Positions 48,796 to 58,941 of a DNA stretch of 64,000 nt are shown here, in pieces. The position numbers and the translations under genes are program-made. The DNA comes from CAKZLS01 sp963701445 (GTDB lineage: Bacteria > Pseudomonadota > Alphaproteobacteria > Rhodospirillales > Defluviicoccaceae), in contig CAVPAM010000037.1 of assembly GCA_963701445.1 (NCBI GenBank), positions 4,503-68,502 of the forward strand. The letters are read 5' to 3'. The notes beneath the pieces were generated by a model. The model saw nothing but the letters and a program-made list of their open reading frames with translations. It searched no databases and had not been told where the DNA came from. Every line of letters begins with the position of its first letter. Within the stretch, counting starts at the first letter, position 1.

Positions 48796-49058
48796 GTGTT
48801 AAGCCAGTGAACGATTATCTGACAGGCCGTTATGTCGATAAGAAGGAAGCCATTAATTTGCTGGCTTCAATGAACATCCGTTGGACCCGGAGGCAAATTG
48901 ACTGGACCGCCGAACCCGATGCCCAAGGGCGTCGCAAATGGCCCTGGTTCCTGGACGACAAAGGTGTACTGAGAATCGATGAAGGATTTATTCGTGCACA
49001 ATTTCAGAACAAGCAAGCGAAAGCATTGAAACAATGGATGCGAAATGACTACAAATAA
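48792..49058 (+). CDS. Small DNA-binding-like protein next to integrase
   Basis: 88 residues. DYLTGRYVDKKEAINLLASMNI then RWTRRQIDWTAEPDAQGRRKWP has the look of a winged-helix/HTH_17-type domain. It begins inside the previous stop and ends 3 bp before the integrase start, so the three genes form one unit. It could be the excisionase for the second integrase. Assignment is by position and general pattern only. Confidence 0.5.
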   Translation: MSVKPVNDYLTGRYVDKKEAINLLASMNIRWTRRQIDWTAEPDAQGRRKWPWFLDDKGVLRIDEGFIRAQFQNKQAKALKQWMRNDYK

Positions 49059-49061
49059 AAA

Positions 49062-50315
49062 ATGGCGATCTCATTTATACAAAAAATAGAAGGTACGAAA
49101 GGCCCGATCTATAAGGCGCACTTTACCGACCCGCTGACCGGAAAAAGGCGGGCAAAAAGCTTCAGGCGGCACAAGGACGCTAGCGCTTTCCTCCAGAACC
49201 CGCGCGCCACAGGAGAACGGCAAAGGCACTGTCTCACCGTTTCCGAGGCCGCTGATCACTGGATCAACGTTTGTAAGAATGCAGGCCGTAACGGGCGGCA
49301 GCCTGTAGCGAAGTCCACACTCCGAAAATACGTGAGCCACGCTGAATTCATAAAAAGCGCCATCATCGATGATGATGGTGAGACGGTTCACTTTGGCGAA
49401 ATTCTCCTCGAAAAGCTGACCAGAGATCACTGCCAGTCGCTGCGTAACATCCTTATTGAGCAACTGAGCTGGCCCTACGCCAAAAAGCATTTCACAAGCT
49501 TCAAAGGCATTCTGAGCCAAGCGAGAGCCGACGGATTTGTCCATCATGAACCTGCGGAGTTTGTCTTTATCCGCAGCCCGGGACGAGAGCATTCTCCCAA
49601 CATTGAAGATGACGAGAAGGTCCCGCAACTGAGCGAAATCAGACGCTTGCTCAAGACTATGAGAGAACGCGTCAGGACCAACAATCGCCAACTCAGAAGA
49701 CGGCGAAGGCGCTACAAGCTCATTCTGGAAACGATTGCCTTCGGAGGCACGAGACCTGGGGAGGCGCTCGGGCTTTCATGGCAAAATGTCAAGTTCGAGC
49801 GCGGCGGTATCTATATCTCTCAGGACGTCAACGAAGACGGCACCATCGGCGAGCCCAAATCCAGCGCGGCCTACAGGTTTATTCCCATGCCGGACCATTA
49901 CATGCGGCAGCTTCACTGGTGGCGAAAGCTTTGCCCGCCGTCCGAACATGATCTGGTTTTCCCGAACTGGACAGGAAAGGTCGAGTTTTTATCGAACTTC
50001 AACCGGCGTGGCTGGCACCCCTTACTGGAGGCCTGCGGGATGCTCCATGAGAATGGCAGGAACAAGTACCCCCCGAAGAGCCTGCGACACGCCAGAGCGT
50101 CACTTGAAATTCACAGCGGCGCGAACCCAAAAGAAATCAAACGCCTGATGGGCCACTCCTCGATCCGGGTGACGTATGACGTTTATGGCCACTCATTCGA
50201 AGCGCACAACGACAGAAGGCAGGACCGCGCAAACCAAATCGCCAACGATCTATTGAGGGGTGATAAATCTGAACGTGTGACGATTTTGTTCATTCTTTTC
50301 CGCCCCGCTCCATGA
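49062..50315 (+). CDS. Second tyrosine-recombinase integrase
   Basis: 417 residues, intact. The N-terminal Arm-type domain has IYKAHFTDPLTGKRRAKSFR and the core-binding domain spans about 65-165. The catalytic domain shows FGGTRPGEALGL (first Arg), KSLRHARASLE (His-x-x-Arg region) and LMGHSSIRVTYDVYGHSF with the nucleophile Tyr. GC is lower than in the first integrase and the sequences are unrelated in detail. A tRNA-Leu 3' end lies 27 bp downstream, its probable attachment site. Confidence 0.9.
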   Translation: MAISFIQKIEGTKGPIYKAHFTDPLTGKRRAKSFRRHKDASAFLQNPRATGERQRHCLTVSEAADHWINVCKNAGRNGRQPVAKSTLRKYVSHAEFIKSAIIDDDGETVHFGEILLEKLTRDHCQSLRNILIEQLSWPYAKKHFTSFKGILSQARADGFVHHEPAEFVFIRSPGREHSPNIEDDEKVPQLSEIRRLLKTMRERVRTNNRQLRRRRRRYKLILETIAFGGTRPGEALGLSWQNVKFERGGIYISQDVNEDGTIGEPKSSAAYRFIPMPDHYMRQLHWWRKLCPPSEHDLVFPNWTGKVEFLSNFNRRGWHPLLEACGMLHENGRNKYPPKSLRHARASLEIHSGANPKEIKRLMGHSSIRVTYDVYGHSFEAHNDRRQDRANQIANDLLRGDKSERVTILFILFRPAP

Positions 50316-50342
50316 AAATCAATTACTTAGCCATCGATTTCC

Positions 50343-50392
50343 TGGGATTGAAAATCCCCGTGTCGGTGGTTAGAATCCGCCTCTGGGCACCA
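50343..50392 (+). repeat. 3' end of a tRNA-Leu, likely attachment-site remnant
   Basis: About 50 bp matching the 3' part of a leucine tRNA: end of a long variable arm, a T arm gtcggtggttagaatccgcc, an acceptor strand ctctgggc and acca. The T loop has ttagaat instead of ttcgaat, so the copy is already mutated. No 5' part is present. Immediately downstream of an integrase, it fits the attR of an element that inserted in a tRNA-Leu gene. Confidence 0.72.
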
Positions 50393-50527
50393 TTTACTTT
50401 CAAGGACTTAAGCGAAAATCAGCGCCCTGTTTCATTGAATTCGTCACAAATTCGGCACACGCCGCACCCCGCAAAATCCCGCCACAACACAAATCGACAC
50501 ATTTGAACGTGTAACTCTCTTTGTAAC

Positions 50528-52562
50528 TCATTCCACGCCCAGCGCCTTAAAGACGGCATCTACGGGGTCAGCGTAGAATGACGTCTGGAATTTCGCGAAA
50601 AGTTCTCCGGGGATCGTCGGGATGTCTCCCCGACGCTGGCCATTGGCAGCAAGATGCGCTTCGCGCCGCTATCGAAGGCCACCTGCAGACACTCGGCCAG
50701 GTTCTCGACCGGAATGATGCTGCCGCCGAGGCTCATGTCGCCAAGCACGACGAGCTGGCCTTGAAGCGGCTTTTGCAGCAGTCCTGAACAGAAGGCGACG
50801 AAGCCTGCCAGCGTCATCGTTTTCGTCGGACCGGTATTGTGCAGCTCGACCAAGTGAAGATGGTAGTCATGATCGCCCGCCTTCGACACCCACGCTCACG
50901 CGGGAGACGTTGGCTTTGAAGTAATCGAAGGCGACGCGGAGAGCCTCCTTTGCCGCCGCGTTTGAGCCCAAGCCCCGAAGTCGTGAGTTTTCCGTTACCG
51001 GCAGTCGTCTGAGTTTCCAGGCGGTACAGTCCAAGATGTCCGGAAGCTACCGGTTGCGATGGTGTGCAGTACGCCGGGATTCAACGGACCGTCGGGAATG
51101 AGACCGCCACCGCCCTGCTCCGGCACGCTGACGAAGTGCTCTTCCTCGGTCTCCATGATCGATATAGGAGAAGTGGACGTCGTAGAATTCCATGCCGCCG
51201 ATCTTCTTGAGCTGCTCCTTCACCCGGCGTCGCGTTTCAAGTGCGTATTCAAGGCAGCGGCGGACGGCTTCCTTGTCATAACTCACCGTGCGGATAGAGC
51301 AGCTTCAGAAGCCCGGATACTGTGCGCGCGAACGGCTATGGTGTCACGCTGATTGAGGTTGTTTCCGAGCTTGAAGTATCGGTCGATGGCATCTGCGAAG
51401 GTGCGCTTGCGCATCTCGCGCATGAACTCGGCGAGATAGTCGGTGATCAGGCCGTAGCGGTTGGTGAAGAATTCGGGCCGCATCTTCGGCATTTCCCAGC
51501 CGGGAATATAGGCGTGGAAGCGGTCAAAGAAGGCCGAGTCGATCATCGCCTCGGGAAAGGGGGCCAGAAGGTGGCTGGTTTTCACAAGCGTATCGACGGG
51601 CTGGTTGATGTTGCCGACGAAGACCATGCTGGCTGACGCTGCAATGGAGTCTCGGCCACGCGCGAACGATCCGGACGCCATGTAGTCCTTCATGATCTGA
51701 ACGCCGTCTTTGTCCTTGAAGGAAATTCCGGCGACTTCGTCGAAGGCCACCATGTCCCACATGCCGACAAGGCCGACCTGTACGCCGGCTCATGTTGTAG
51801 AACAGGTTGGCCACAGTCGTCTGCCCACCGGAAATCAGAATGCTGTTTGGGCTGACATTCCTTGTAGATGTGGCTCTTGCCGGTACCGCGTGGCCCCAGC
51901 TCACAGACATTATAGTTGTTCTCGACGAACGGGATCATCCGCGCGAGCAGGTGCCACTGCACCCGTTCATCAAGAACGGTCGGCTCCATTCCGGTCGAGC
52001 GCAGCAGGACATTGATCCACTGCTCTTCGCGTAAACGCCTTACGCCCTTCGAAAAACTCCTCCATGTCCATATTGGGCATCTGGATCGGCTTCAGATCAC
52101 CGATCGTGAAAACGGCGAACCCTTCTGGCCTTCTTCATGGTAGTAGTGGACGGTGATGATGCACCAGATTCCGCCAACCAAGCAGCTTCTCGTAGCGCTT
52201 GACATCGCTCGCGGAAACCTCGGCATCCTTGATGCCAAGATTGGACAGCAGCGCCTCATAGGTGTCGCGCTTTTCGTTCAGCTGCACCGTCACCTTGTCG
52301 ATGACCTTGAAGCTGCCGCGTTCCTTGATCTTGGATTTGACCTTCTCCGCCTCGTCCGGCCGCACATAATTTTCGGCAAGGACGTTCTTTACGGTCTTCA
52401 GGCCGTCCTCGAATGATCTCTTCGTCATCCGAAGCGCAGTACATCCCAAGCAGATACTCAAGGACGTAGACAGGGACGTTCGCTCCCTCTTTCAGAAGTT
52501 TGGTGAGGTCTTTGCGAACGACCTTGCCAGCAAAATGCCGGTTCAGAGATCATCAGCCTCAT
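50528..52562 (-). pseudogene. brxL: BREX Lon-like protein BrxL, about a dozen frameshifts
   Basis: The whole 680-residue protein can be followed from NRHFAGKVVRKDLTKLLKEG through the Walker A (CELGPRGTGKSHIYKE), SGGQTTVANLFYNMS, FKDKDGVQIMKDYMASGSF and LGDMSLGGSIIPVENL to PVDAVFKALGVE and a stop. It changes frame roughly every 170 bp by single-base indels. In-frame stops and substitutions at conserved sites are nearly absent, which is unlike ordinary decay. BrxL is the ATPase/DNA-binding component of type 1 BREX phage defence. It starts 14 bp after pglZ ends, the normal order. As written it is not translatable. Confidence 0.85.
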
Positions 52563-52575
52563 ATCGATTATTTGT

Positions 52576-54965
52576 TCAGAAGTCATTGTCGAATGCCAGG
52601 TCTATGGTTACGTCCATCCGCGCCTCCTCGACATCTGTCTCGGCATTGCGGAGCAATCAGTTGGTAGCGGTTCTTCTTGTCGAAGGTTGCGGCTCGCGAG
52701 CGTCAGCCATACCTCCTTGCGCCACTCGTTCATGTCCGTTGAATGTGCTGTCGAAGGAGAGCGTCTCAACATTGGTGACAGGCTCATCGCCGTCATAGAT
52801 CGCCACCTTGACCGGCAAGCGGCTTGATGCGCTCGGAGACAGCCTCGGTCTGGATGAACTTGAAGCGGTAGCGGCTCGTCGTGATCTTGAGGTTGGAACC
52901 AAGGACGCTGATGCCGACGTGCTTGGTTCGCGTCTTCTCCGCGCTCTTGCCCTTAAGCTGCGTGACCTGGATGACCGGCACGGCGATCTCTTGCGGCATC
53001 GCACCACCGTGGATGAAGCGCGAGCCGCCGACGAAGTGGAAGCGGTTGGTGCCGCGCGGCACCCAGAACTCCATGTCGCCTGACGCGCCTGCTGTGACGG
53101 CAGTCGTGCCGTGATAGGCGCCAGCATGATCCGGCAAGGCTCTTGCCGATGCAGGTAGCGCTTCTTGCTATGACAGTACCCGCGGGCTTGTCCGCAATGG
53201 CGTTCTTGTCGGTTTCGGTCGGCGCGCCTCTCCTGGAACAGGAAACCGTGATCAGCAGTCACGACGATGTAGTTGCCGTTCAGATTGTTGACGATCCGGG
53301 AAACGAGGTTGCCGAGTTCGTCGATCGGTGTTCGGACCGCGGCAAAGGTCTTCTCTTCATTGCCCGTGTCAGCCGTCTGATCGATCTGGTTGTGGTAGAT
53401 GTAGATGACCCGGTACGGCTTGATGAACTCGCGGCCCTCCAGCTTGTTCATCGCCATGAACTCGTCGGCCTTGATGGCCGTGCCATTCACGTTGTCAAGA
53501 ATCTTCTGCCGGTTGGCAAGTCCGCTGGTCGGCTGACCATCGACCAGAACGGCACCCGTCATCGGTATAGCCCAGTGTCTTGTGCGGCAGCAAGACTTGC
53601 CATGCCGAGCGCCGTATAGGACGGCAGAACGCCAAGCTGCGGCTTGCAGTGTTGCCGTGAATCGGTAGCGCCCATTGAGCTCTGCAGTGAGTTCCTGCGC
53701 CGCCTCATAGCGGAACGCATCACTGATGATGACAAACACGCGACGATCATCGCGCTTCATCGAGCCTGGGCTGCAAGTTGCGCTTGAAGAAGTCTCTGCT
53801 GGCGATCAACGCCGGGAATCTTCCAGTGATTCAGCAACCGCCGCCTTCGAGCTGCTCGCCCCATTGCAGCGCGAGATTGGCCAGGTACCAGTTTCCGTAG
53901 ACAGTCTTCGATCTTGTCGCGCAGCGCCTTGAGGATGTCCCAACCTTCGGCTTCCGCGCATCGGCGCGCTTCGCAGAAATGCCGGTAGAGCTGATCGAAG
54001 CGATAAAGCTCGCCAACATAGGCGTCAAAAAACGGCTTTCGGAGTCTGATAATTGAAGCCTTCAGCGTGCCGGTTCCGAAGCTCGAAGAAATCTGTCGCA
54101 GCCAGCAAGGCGTCGTAGACGCGGGCTCAGAGCGGCGCGAGGCGCATGGGCGGATGAGGCCAGCTTGGCATTGGCCCAATAGCCATTTTGACGCCGAGCG
54201 GCTATGTCGCGAATTGCATCGACGTTGATAAGGTCGGCTGTTTCGATCACGCGGTCACGCAGGCGGCTGGCAATATATTTCTCAACGAGCAGAAACGTTC
54301 TGGCATCCCGAATATCTTCCAGTTCCAGCTCGCCGATTTGATCACCGAGCTTTATGAGATCGGCCACCGCCGATGACAAGCACGTCAAAGCTGGAATGGA
54401 AACTGGCGCTATCCCGCCACTGCCCCATGCAGACAACGACGTTTGCCGCCCCCGTCTTCGGCAGCAACAGGTGATGAAATGCCTCTGGGAGTCCCGCCCG
54501 AAACGCCGCGCGCGAAATCGGTAACGAGGGCGCGGATGAGAAGGGTCTTGAGCGAAGGCTCAGTCTTCCGCATATCCAAAATACAACTCGGCAGCGCGCC
54601 AGAACGTCTCCGTCACGCCATATTTCTCGAACTCATCCCAGACAGCCGGGGCGGCTTCGAGGTCGTCAGCCGAAATCGTGTGAAAGAGCGCCCGCATGAT
54701 AGAGAAGAAATCCGTTTGCTCGACCCGCAACAGCACCGCCATGATCGCAAGATCGATGGCATCCGCGCCGTCATCAGGTTCGATCAGCCTGGCGAGCCGG
54801 GCCTGCCTCTCCTTGTTTGCGAAGAACTTGGAGCGCGCGGAGATGTGATCCCGAAGGCTTTGCTGAAGGAGCCCAAGCTCCTTCAGAAGCATGGTTGAAC
54901 GGTCGGCGGCGAACTGATCGGCATAGAGCCTGATGTCCAGAAGCCAGTCTTTCTCCGGAGCCGCC
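52576..54965 (-). pseudogene. pglZ: BREX alkaline-phosphatase-like PglZ, 5'-truncated and frameshifted
   Basis: Fragments in several frames line up with type 1 PglZ: LLDIRLYADQF and MLLKELGLLQQSLRDH near the N-terminus, VFVIISDAFRYEAAQELTAEL with the metal-site Asp, VVTADHGFLFQER, RFHFVGGSRFIHGGAMPQE, and VTIDLAFDNDF at the end. The first 50-70 residues are replaced by IS21 DNA at about 54965. At least six indels break the rest. PglZ is a core BREX component; its partners pglX and brxABC would lie upstream on this strand but are absent, replaced by insertion sequences and an efflux operon. Confidence 0.82.
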
Positions 54966-55077
54966 TGGAAGCGGCGGAGCGAAAATACACCACTGAGGCG
55001 GCCGGATTGTCTGGCTGCGGGCGGAGTAAAAGTCCGCCACCGGATAGCCTTTCATGGTTTGGATGGAAGGCTGGAGG

Positions 55078-56577
55078 ATGTACTCGGTGGAGCTTTACCG
55101 GAAGATCCGACTTGCATGTCGTCACGAAGGGCTGAGTAAGCGGGAAGCTGCCCGTGTCTTTGGGGTTGATCGGCGGACGGTTTCGAAGGCCCTGGAGCAC
55201 TCGGTACCGCCAGGATACCGACGGAGCGCGCCGCCGAAGCGACCCAAGCTAGATCCGTTCACGGACATCATCGACCGCATCCTGGAAGAGGATCTGACGC
55301 GGCCCAAGAAGCAGCGCCATACCGCCAAGCGTATCTTTGAGCGGCTTCGCGACGAGCATGGCTTCGAGGGCAAGGAGACCATCGTCAAGGACTACATACG
55401 CGAGCGTGGTCTAAGAATGCGGGAGATGTTCGTCCCGCTGAGCCATCCACCCGGCCATGCGCAGGCGGACTTTGGTGAAGGCTCGGCGTATATCGGCGGT
55501 GTCGGGCGGAAGATGCATTTCTTCGTGATGGCGCTTCCCCATAGCGACAAGTGCTTCGTGAAGGCGTATCCGGCGGCAACAACGGAAGCTTGGTTGGACG
55601 GCCATGTCTGCGCCTTTGCCTTCTTCGGCGGGGTGCCGCAATCAATCCTCTACGACAACGATAAGTGTCTGGTTGCGCGGATTCTGCCGGACGGCACGCG
55701 GCAACGGACGCGTGCTTTCAGTGAGTTGCAGTCTCACTATCTGTTCAAGGACCGCTATGGCCGCCCCGGCAAAGGCAACGACAAAGGCAATGTCGAGGGG
55801 GTGGTCGGCCTCGTGCGGCGCAACTTCATGGTGCCACTTCCACGCTTTGAAAGCTGGGAAGCCTTTAATGCCGACCTACTGCTGCGCTGCCATGGGCGGG
55901 GCGCGGCTATCCTGCGCGGGCATCGTGAGAACATCGACGAACGGTTTGCTCGCGATCAGGAAGCCCTGATGGCGCTGCCGCCAGTGCCGTTCGATGCCTG
56001 TGAGAAAGTCGCCACGCAGGTCAATTCGCTCTCCCTGGTGCGCTATCGGAACAGCGATTACTCGGTACCTATCGCCCATGGATATCAAAAGGTCTGGGTT
56101 CGCGGTTACGTGGACGAGGTCGTGATCGGTTGTGGTGGGGAGGTCATTGCCCGCCATCCCCGGTCCTACGAGCGCGAGGACCTGATCTTCGATCCGCTCC
56201 ATTATCTGGCGTTGTTGGAGAAGAAGATTGGTGCCTTGGACCAAGCGGCGCCGCTGCAAGGCTGGGACCTGCCCGAGGCGTTCGCCACCCTCAGACGCCT
56301 GCTCGAGGCCCGCATGGGCAAGAACGGCAAGCGGGAGTACGTGCAGGTCTTGCGGCTTCTGGAGAGCTTCGAACTCGATGACGTCCATGGTGCCGTCCGC
56401 AATGCCCTACGGCTCGGTGCCATCGGTTACGATGCCGTCAAACATCTGGTGCTTTGCCGCATCGAACGAAGACCGCCACGGCTGGACCTGGACGTCTATC
56501 CCTATCTGCCCAGAGCCCGCGTCGCGACCACCGCCGCCGCCACTTACATGAGCCTGCTGGCTGGCGCCGGATCATGA
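55078..56577 (+). CDS. istA: IS21-family transposase IstA
   Basis: 499 residues from MYSVELYRKIRLACRHEGLS, with an N-terminal HTH (SKREAARVFGVDRRTVSKAL). A DDE integrase core has HAQADFGEGSAYIGG (first Asp), LYDNDKCLVARI (second Asp) and GNDKGNVEGVVGLVRRNF (Glu). The frame is open to ATG 55054, and a ggagg directly abuts 55078, so the start could be upstream. Its stop overlaps istB as ATGA, as in IS21 elements generally. The gene is intact, unlike the BREX genes beside it. Confidence 0.93.
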   Translation: MYSVELYRKIRLACRHEGLSKREAARVFGVDRRTVSKALEHSVPPGYRRSAPPKRPKLDPFTDIIDRILEEDLTRPKKQRHTAKRIFERLRDEHGFEGKETIVKDYIRERGLRMREMFVPLSHPPGHAQADFGEGSAYIGGVGRKMHFFVMALPHSDKCFVKAYPAATTEAWLDGHVCAFAFFGGVPQSILYDNDKCLVARILPDGTRQRTRAFSELQSHYLFKDRYGRPGKGNDKGNVEGVVGLVRRNFMVPLPRFESWEAFNADLLLRCHGRGAAILRGHRENIDERFARDQEALMALPPVPFDACEKVATQVNSLSLVRYRNSDYSVPIAHGYQKVWVRGYVDEVVIGCGGEVIARHPRSYEREDLIFDPLHYLALLEKKIGALDQAAPLQGWDLPEAFATLRRLLEARMGKNGKREYVQVLRLLESFELDDVHGAVRNALRLGAIGYDAVKHLVLCRIERRPPRLDLDVYPYLPRARVATTAAATYMSLLAGAGS

Positions 56578-57356
56578 CCGACACGCCGCAAGTTTTGCTT
56601 ACTCATCACCTGAAGTCTCTCAGACTGCCGACCTTCCAGCGCGAGTATGACAAGCTCGCCCGCCAATGTGCCGCCGAGGGTGTCGACCATGTGCGCTATC
56701 TGTTGCGCCTGGCTGAGCTGGAATTGATCGACCGCGAGCGTCGCATGGTTGAGCGACGGATCAGGCAGGCCAAGTTCCCGGCGGTCAAAAGCCTCGACAG
56801 CTTCGACTTCAAGGCACTCCCGTCACTCAACAAGACGCTGAGCTTGGAACTGGCCCGGTGCGAATATATCGAGCGCCGCGAGAACGTCATCGCGCTCGGC
56901 AACAGTGGCACCGGCAAGACCCATGTCGCCCTCGGTCTTGGCCTGGCGGCGTGCCAGAGGGGGCTTTCCGTCGGCTTCACAACGGCTGCCGCCCTGGTTC
57001 ACGAATTGATGGAAGCACGGGACGAAAAACGTCTGCTGCGACTTCAGAGCCAATTGGCGAAATACCGCCTGTTGATCGTCGACGAGCTCGGCTTCGTACC
57101 GCTCTCCAAGACCGGCGCGGAGCTCCTGTTCGAGGTCTTCTCCCAAAGATACGAACGTGCCTCGATCCTGGTCACCTCGAACCTGCCATTCGATGAATGG
57201 ACCGAAGTCTTCGGCTCGGAACGCCTCACCGGCGCGTTGCTCGACCGGATCACCCACCACGTCCACATCCTCGAGATGAACGGCGAGAGCTATCGCCTCA
57301 AGCAGGCCCGCGACCCCAAGAAAGCTAAAGCGGATAAACCCGGCCCCAACGCTTGA
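56574..57356 (+). CDS. istB: IS21-family helper ATPase IstB
   Basis: 260 residues of the AAA+ DnaC-like family that assists IstA. Walker A is ALGNSGTGKTHVALGLG, Walker B LLIVDELGFVPLSKTGAELL, and sensor motif SILVTSNLPFDEW. It ends in a basic Lys/Pro tail (PKKAKADKPGPNA). Length and ATGA coupling to istA are normal. The last 30 bp and the terminal DNA are repeated after the IS5 insertion. Confidence 0.93.
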   Translation: MTDTPQVLLTHHLKSLRLPTFQREYDKLARQCAAEGVDHVRYLLRLAELELIDRERRMVERRIRQAKFPAVKSLDSFDFKALPSLNKTLSLELARCEYIERRENVIALGNSGTGKTHVALGLGLAACQRGLSVGFTTAAALVHELMEARDEKRLLRLQSQLAKYRLLIVDELGFVPLSKTGAELLFEVFSQRYERASILVTSNLPFDEWTEVFGSERLTGALLDRITHHVHILEMNGESYRLKQARDPKKAKADKPGPNA

Positions 57357-57513
57357 CCACGTGGGCCCACAGGTCCCTCCCACGCGCGGGCCGCCGTCTT
57401 CCCGCTTGATGGGGCACGTCGCCCCGCACGCGGGCCCCTCCCATGGACTACGTGGACAAGCTCCCCAGCCGCCAGTGGTGTATTTTTACGCCGCCCAAGT
57501 GGCGCATTTTTAA

Positions 57514-58424
57514 GGGTCTGTAGACATTCGCTGTCGAGTTGCTGCGGGGCGGTGCGAGGGTTCTCGTTTTACGGGTCTTGACGCGGCCTTTGGAGCCGGA
57601 AACAGAGTCTAGGCGCCGTCGGGAAAATCTGATTCAAGGCTGAAAAACGGAGGACAGCCTTGGATAGAGATTTGTTGAACGACGCGCACTGGGAGCGGAT
57701 CGCACCGCTTCTGCCTGGCAAGGAAGGTGATCCGGTCGGTCCGGCGAGGACAATCGGTTGTTTGTTGAGGGGGTGCTGTGGCTGGTGCGGGCGGGTGCGC
57801 CGTGGCGCGACCTGCCGCTGCGCTTCGGCAAATGGGGGACGGTCTGGAAGCGCTTTCGAAGATGGGCCGAGAAGGGCGTATTCGAGCGGATCTTCGAAGC
57901 CCTGTCGGGCAACCCCGACTTCGAGTACGCGCTCATCGACGGCACCATCGTCAAGGTCCACCGGCACGGCGGCGGCGCAAAGGGGGGACCCAAAATCAGG
58001 CCATCGGCAAATCGCGCGGCGGCCTGACCACCAAGATCGTGGCACTGGTCGACGCGCTCGGCAACCTTGCGCGCTTCGTCCTGCTGCCGGGCCAGCGCCA
58101 CGATAGCATCGGCGTCGAGCCGCTGCTGCACGGCATCGCGCTCGAGGCGCTGATCGGCGATAAGGCCTTCGACAGCGATTGGCTCAGGGCGGACTTGAAC
58201 GAACGCGGCGCCCTGGCGGTGATCCCACCCAACGGCAGCCGCGCCGGGACCATCCTCTATGACAAGGAGATGTACAAATGGCGCCACCTGGTCGAGAATT
58301 TCTTCCAGAAACTCAAAGAGTTCCGGCGCATCGCCACTCGCTACGACAAAACCGACACCAGCTTCCGCGCCGCCATATACCTTGTCGCCTCGTTCCTCGC
58401 ACTCAAGTGAATGTCTACAGGCCC
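57514..58424. mobile_element. IS5-family (IS427 group) insertion sequence
   Basis: Terminal inverted repeats gggtctgtagacattc and (reverse complement of right end) gggcctgtagacattc bound 911 bp. TAA stands on both sides, matching the TNA target duplication of this group. However, the flanks are two copies of the same IS21 end instead of one sequence split in two, so a rearrangement followed insertion. Confidence 0.82.
57660..58410 (+). CDS. IS5-family transposase in three frames
   Basis: Starts MDRDLLNDAHWERIAPLLPG. A one-base loss near 57740 moves to the frame LFVEGVLWLVRAGAPWRDLP, then IDGTIVKVHRHGGGAKGG. At the slippery run aaaggggggaccc the frame changes again to QAIGKSRGGLTTKIVALVDA and on to FDSDWLRADL and the C-terminus KRFRRIATRYDKT-like block. 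The second change is the programmed frameshift usual in IS427-group transposases; the first is an extra indel. The DDE set (DGT, GDKAFDS, ENFFQKLKEFRR) is present. Confidence 0.82.
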
Positions 58425-58610
58425 TAAAGCGGATAAACCCGGCCCCAACGCTTGACCACGTGGGCCCACAGGTCCCTCCACGCGCGGGCCGCCGTCTTCC
58501 CGCTTGATGGGGCACGTCGCCCCGCACGCGGGCCCCTCCCATGGACTACGTGGACAAGCTCTCCAGCCGCCAGTGGTGTATTTTTACGCCGCCCAAGTGG
58601 CGCATTTTTA
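58425..58610 (+). repeat. Second copy of the IS21 right-end segment (first at about 57327-57512)
   Basis: About 186 bp from taaagcggataaacccggcc through the istB stop to gtggcgcattttta is present on both sides of the IS5, with very few differences (for example tcccacgcg versus tccacgcg, and ctccccag versus ctctccag). The differences argue for two distinct IS21 copies joined by a deletion rather than an assembly echo. Confidence 0.8.
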
Positions 58611-58624
58611 CTCCGCCGTTGACA

Positions 58625-58797
58625 CCCGTTCCGACGCCGGCCGCGACTGCCGCGACGCCTTCCTCGGACTGATGAAAACCTGCCGGAAACTCGGGATATC
58701 ATTCTGGACCTACCTCGGCGCCCGCCTCCACGCGCCCGATGCGCCAGTGATACCGCCCCTCCCCGATCTCGTCCGTGCGAGAGCCTCCCCCGCCTGA
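58625..58797 (+). pseudogene. C-terminal fragment of a transposase-like protein
   Basis: Directly after the IS21 terminus, an open frame without its own start ends with RDCRDAFLGLMKTCRKLGIS, then FWTYLGARLHAPD and PPLPDLVRARAS. This looks like the tail of an insertion-sequence protein, but I cannot name the family with confidence. It marks further mobile DNA flanking the IS21. Confidence 0.45.
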
Positions 58798-58941
58798 CCG
58801 CCCGGGATTCTGCCCCTGTTACGAAATTCTACGGTGCACAGGGTTGTTTTGCGGAAAACGCGTTACCCCCCCCCCGGAATCCCTCACAAACGCGTCGGGC
58901 AATCAAGACTTCGAACTCCAATCATCCCATTCTCCTCCTTC

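Larger units (their letters stand above)
54966..58624. mobile_element. IS21-family element carrying an IS5 insertion and a duplicated right end
   Basis: The left terminus tggaagcggcggagcgaaaa resembles the reverse complement of the right terminus (tgtcaacggcggagtaaaaa). Internal end repeats (ggcggagtaaaa, ccactggcggc) flank istA and istB. The right end appears twice: about 57327-57512 and again 58425-58624, with an IS5 between. No target duplication is evident, consistent with deletion of neighbouring DNA. It sits exactly where pglZ is cut. Confidence 0.78.

Noticed and set aside
50312..50506. 64-codon frame after the second integrase
   Set aside because: Contains the tRNA-Leu 3' remnant and no protein-like sequence.
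58864..58878. Run of ten C residues as a phase-variable tract
   Set aside because: Not inside or directly before a recognisable gene; in this sequence homopolymers are also likely error sites.
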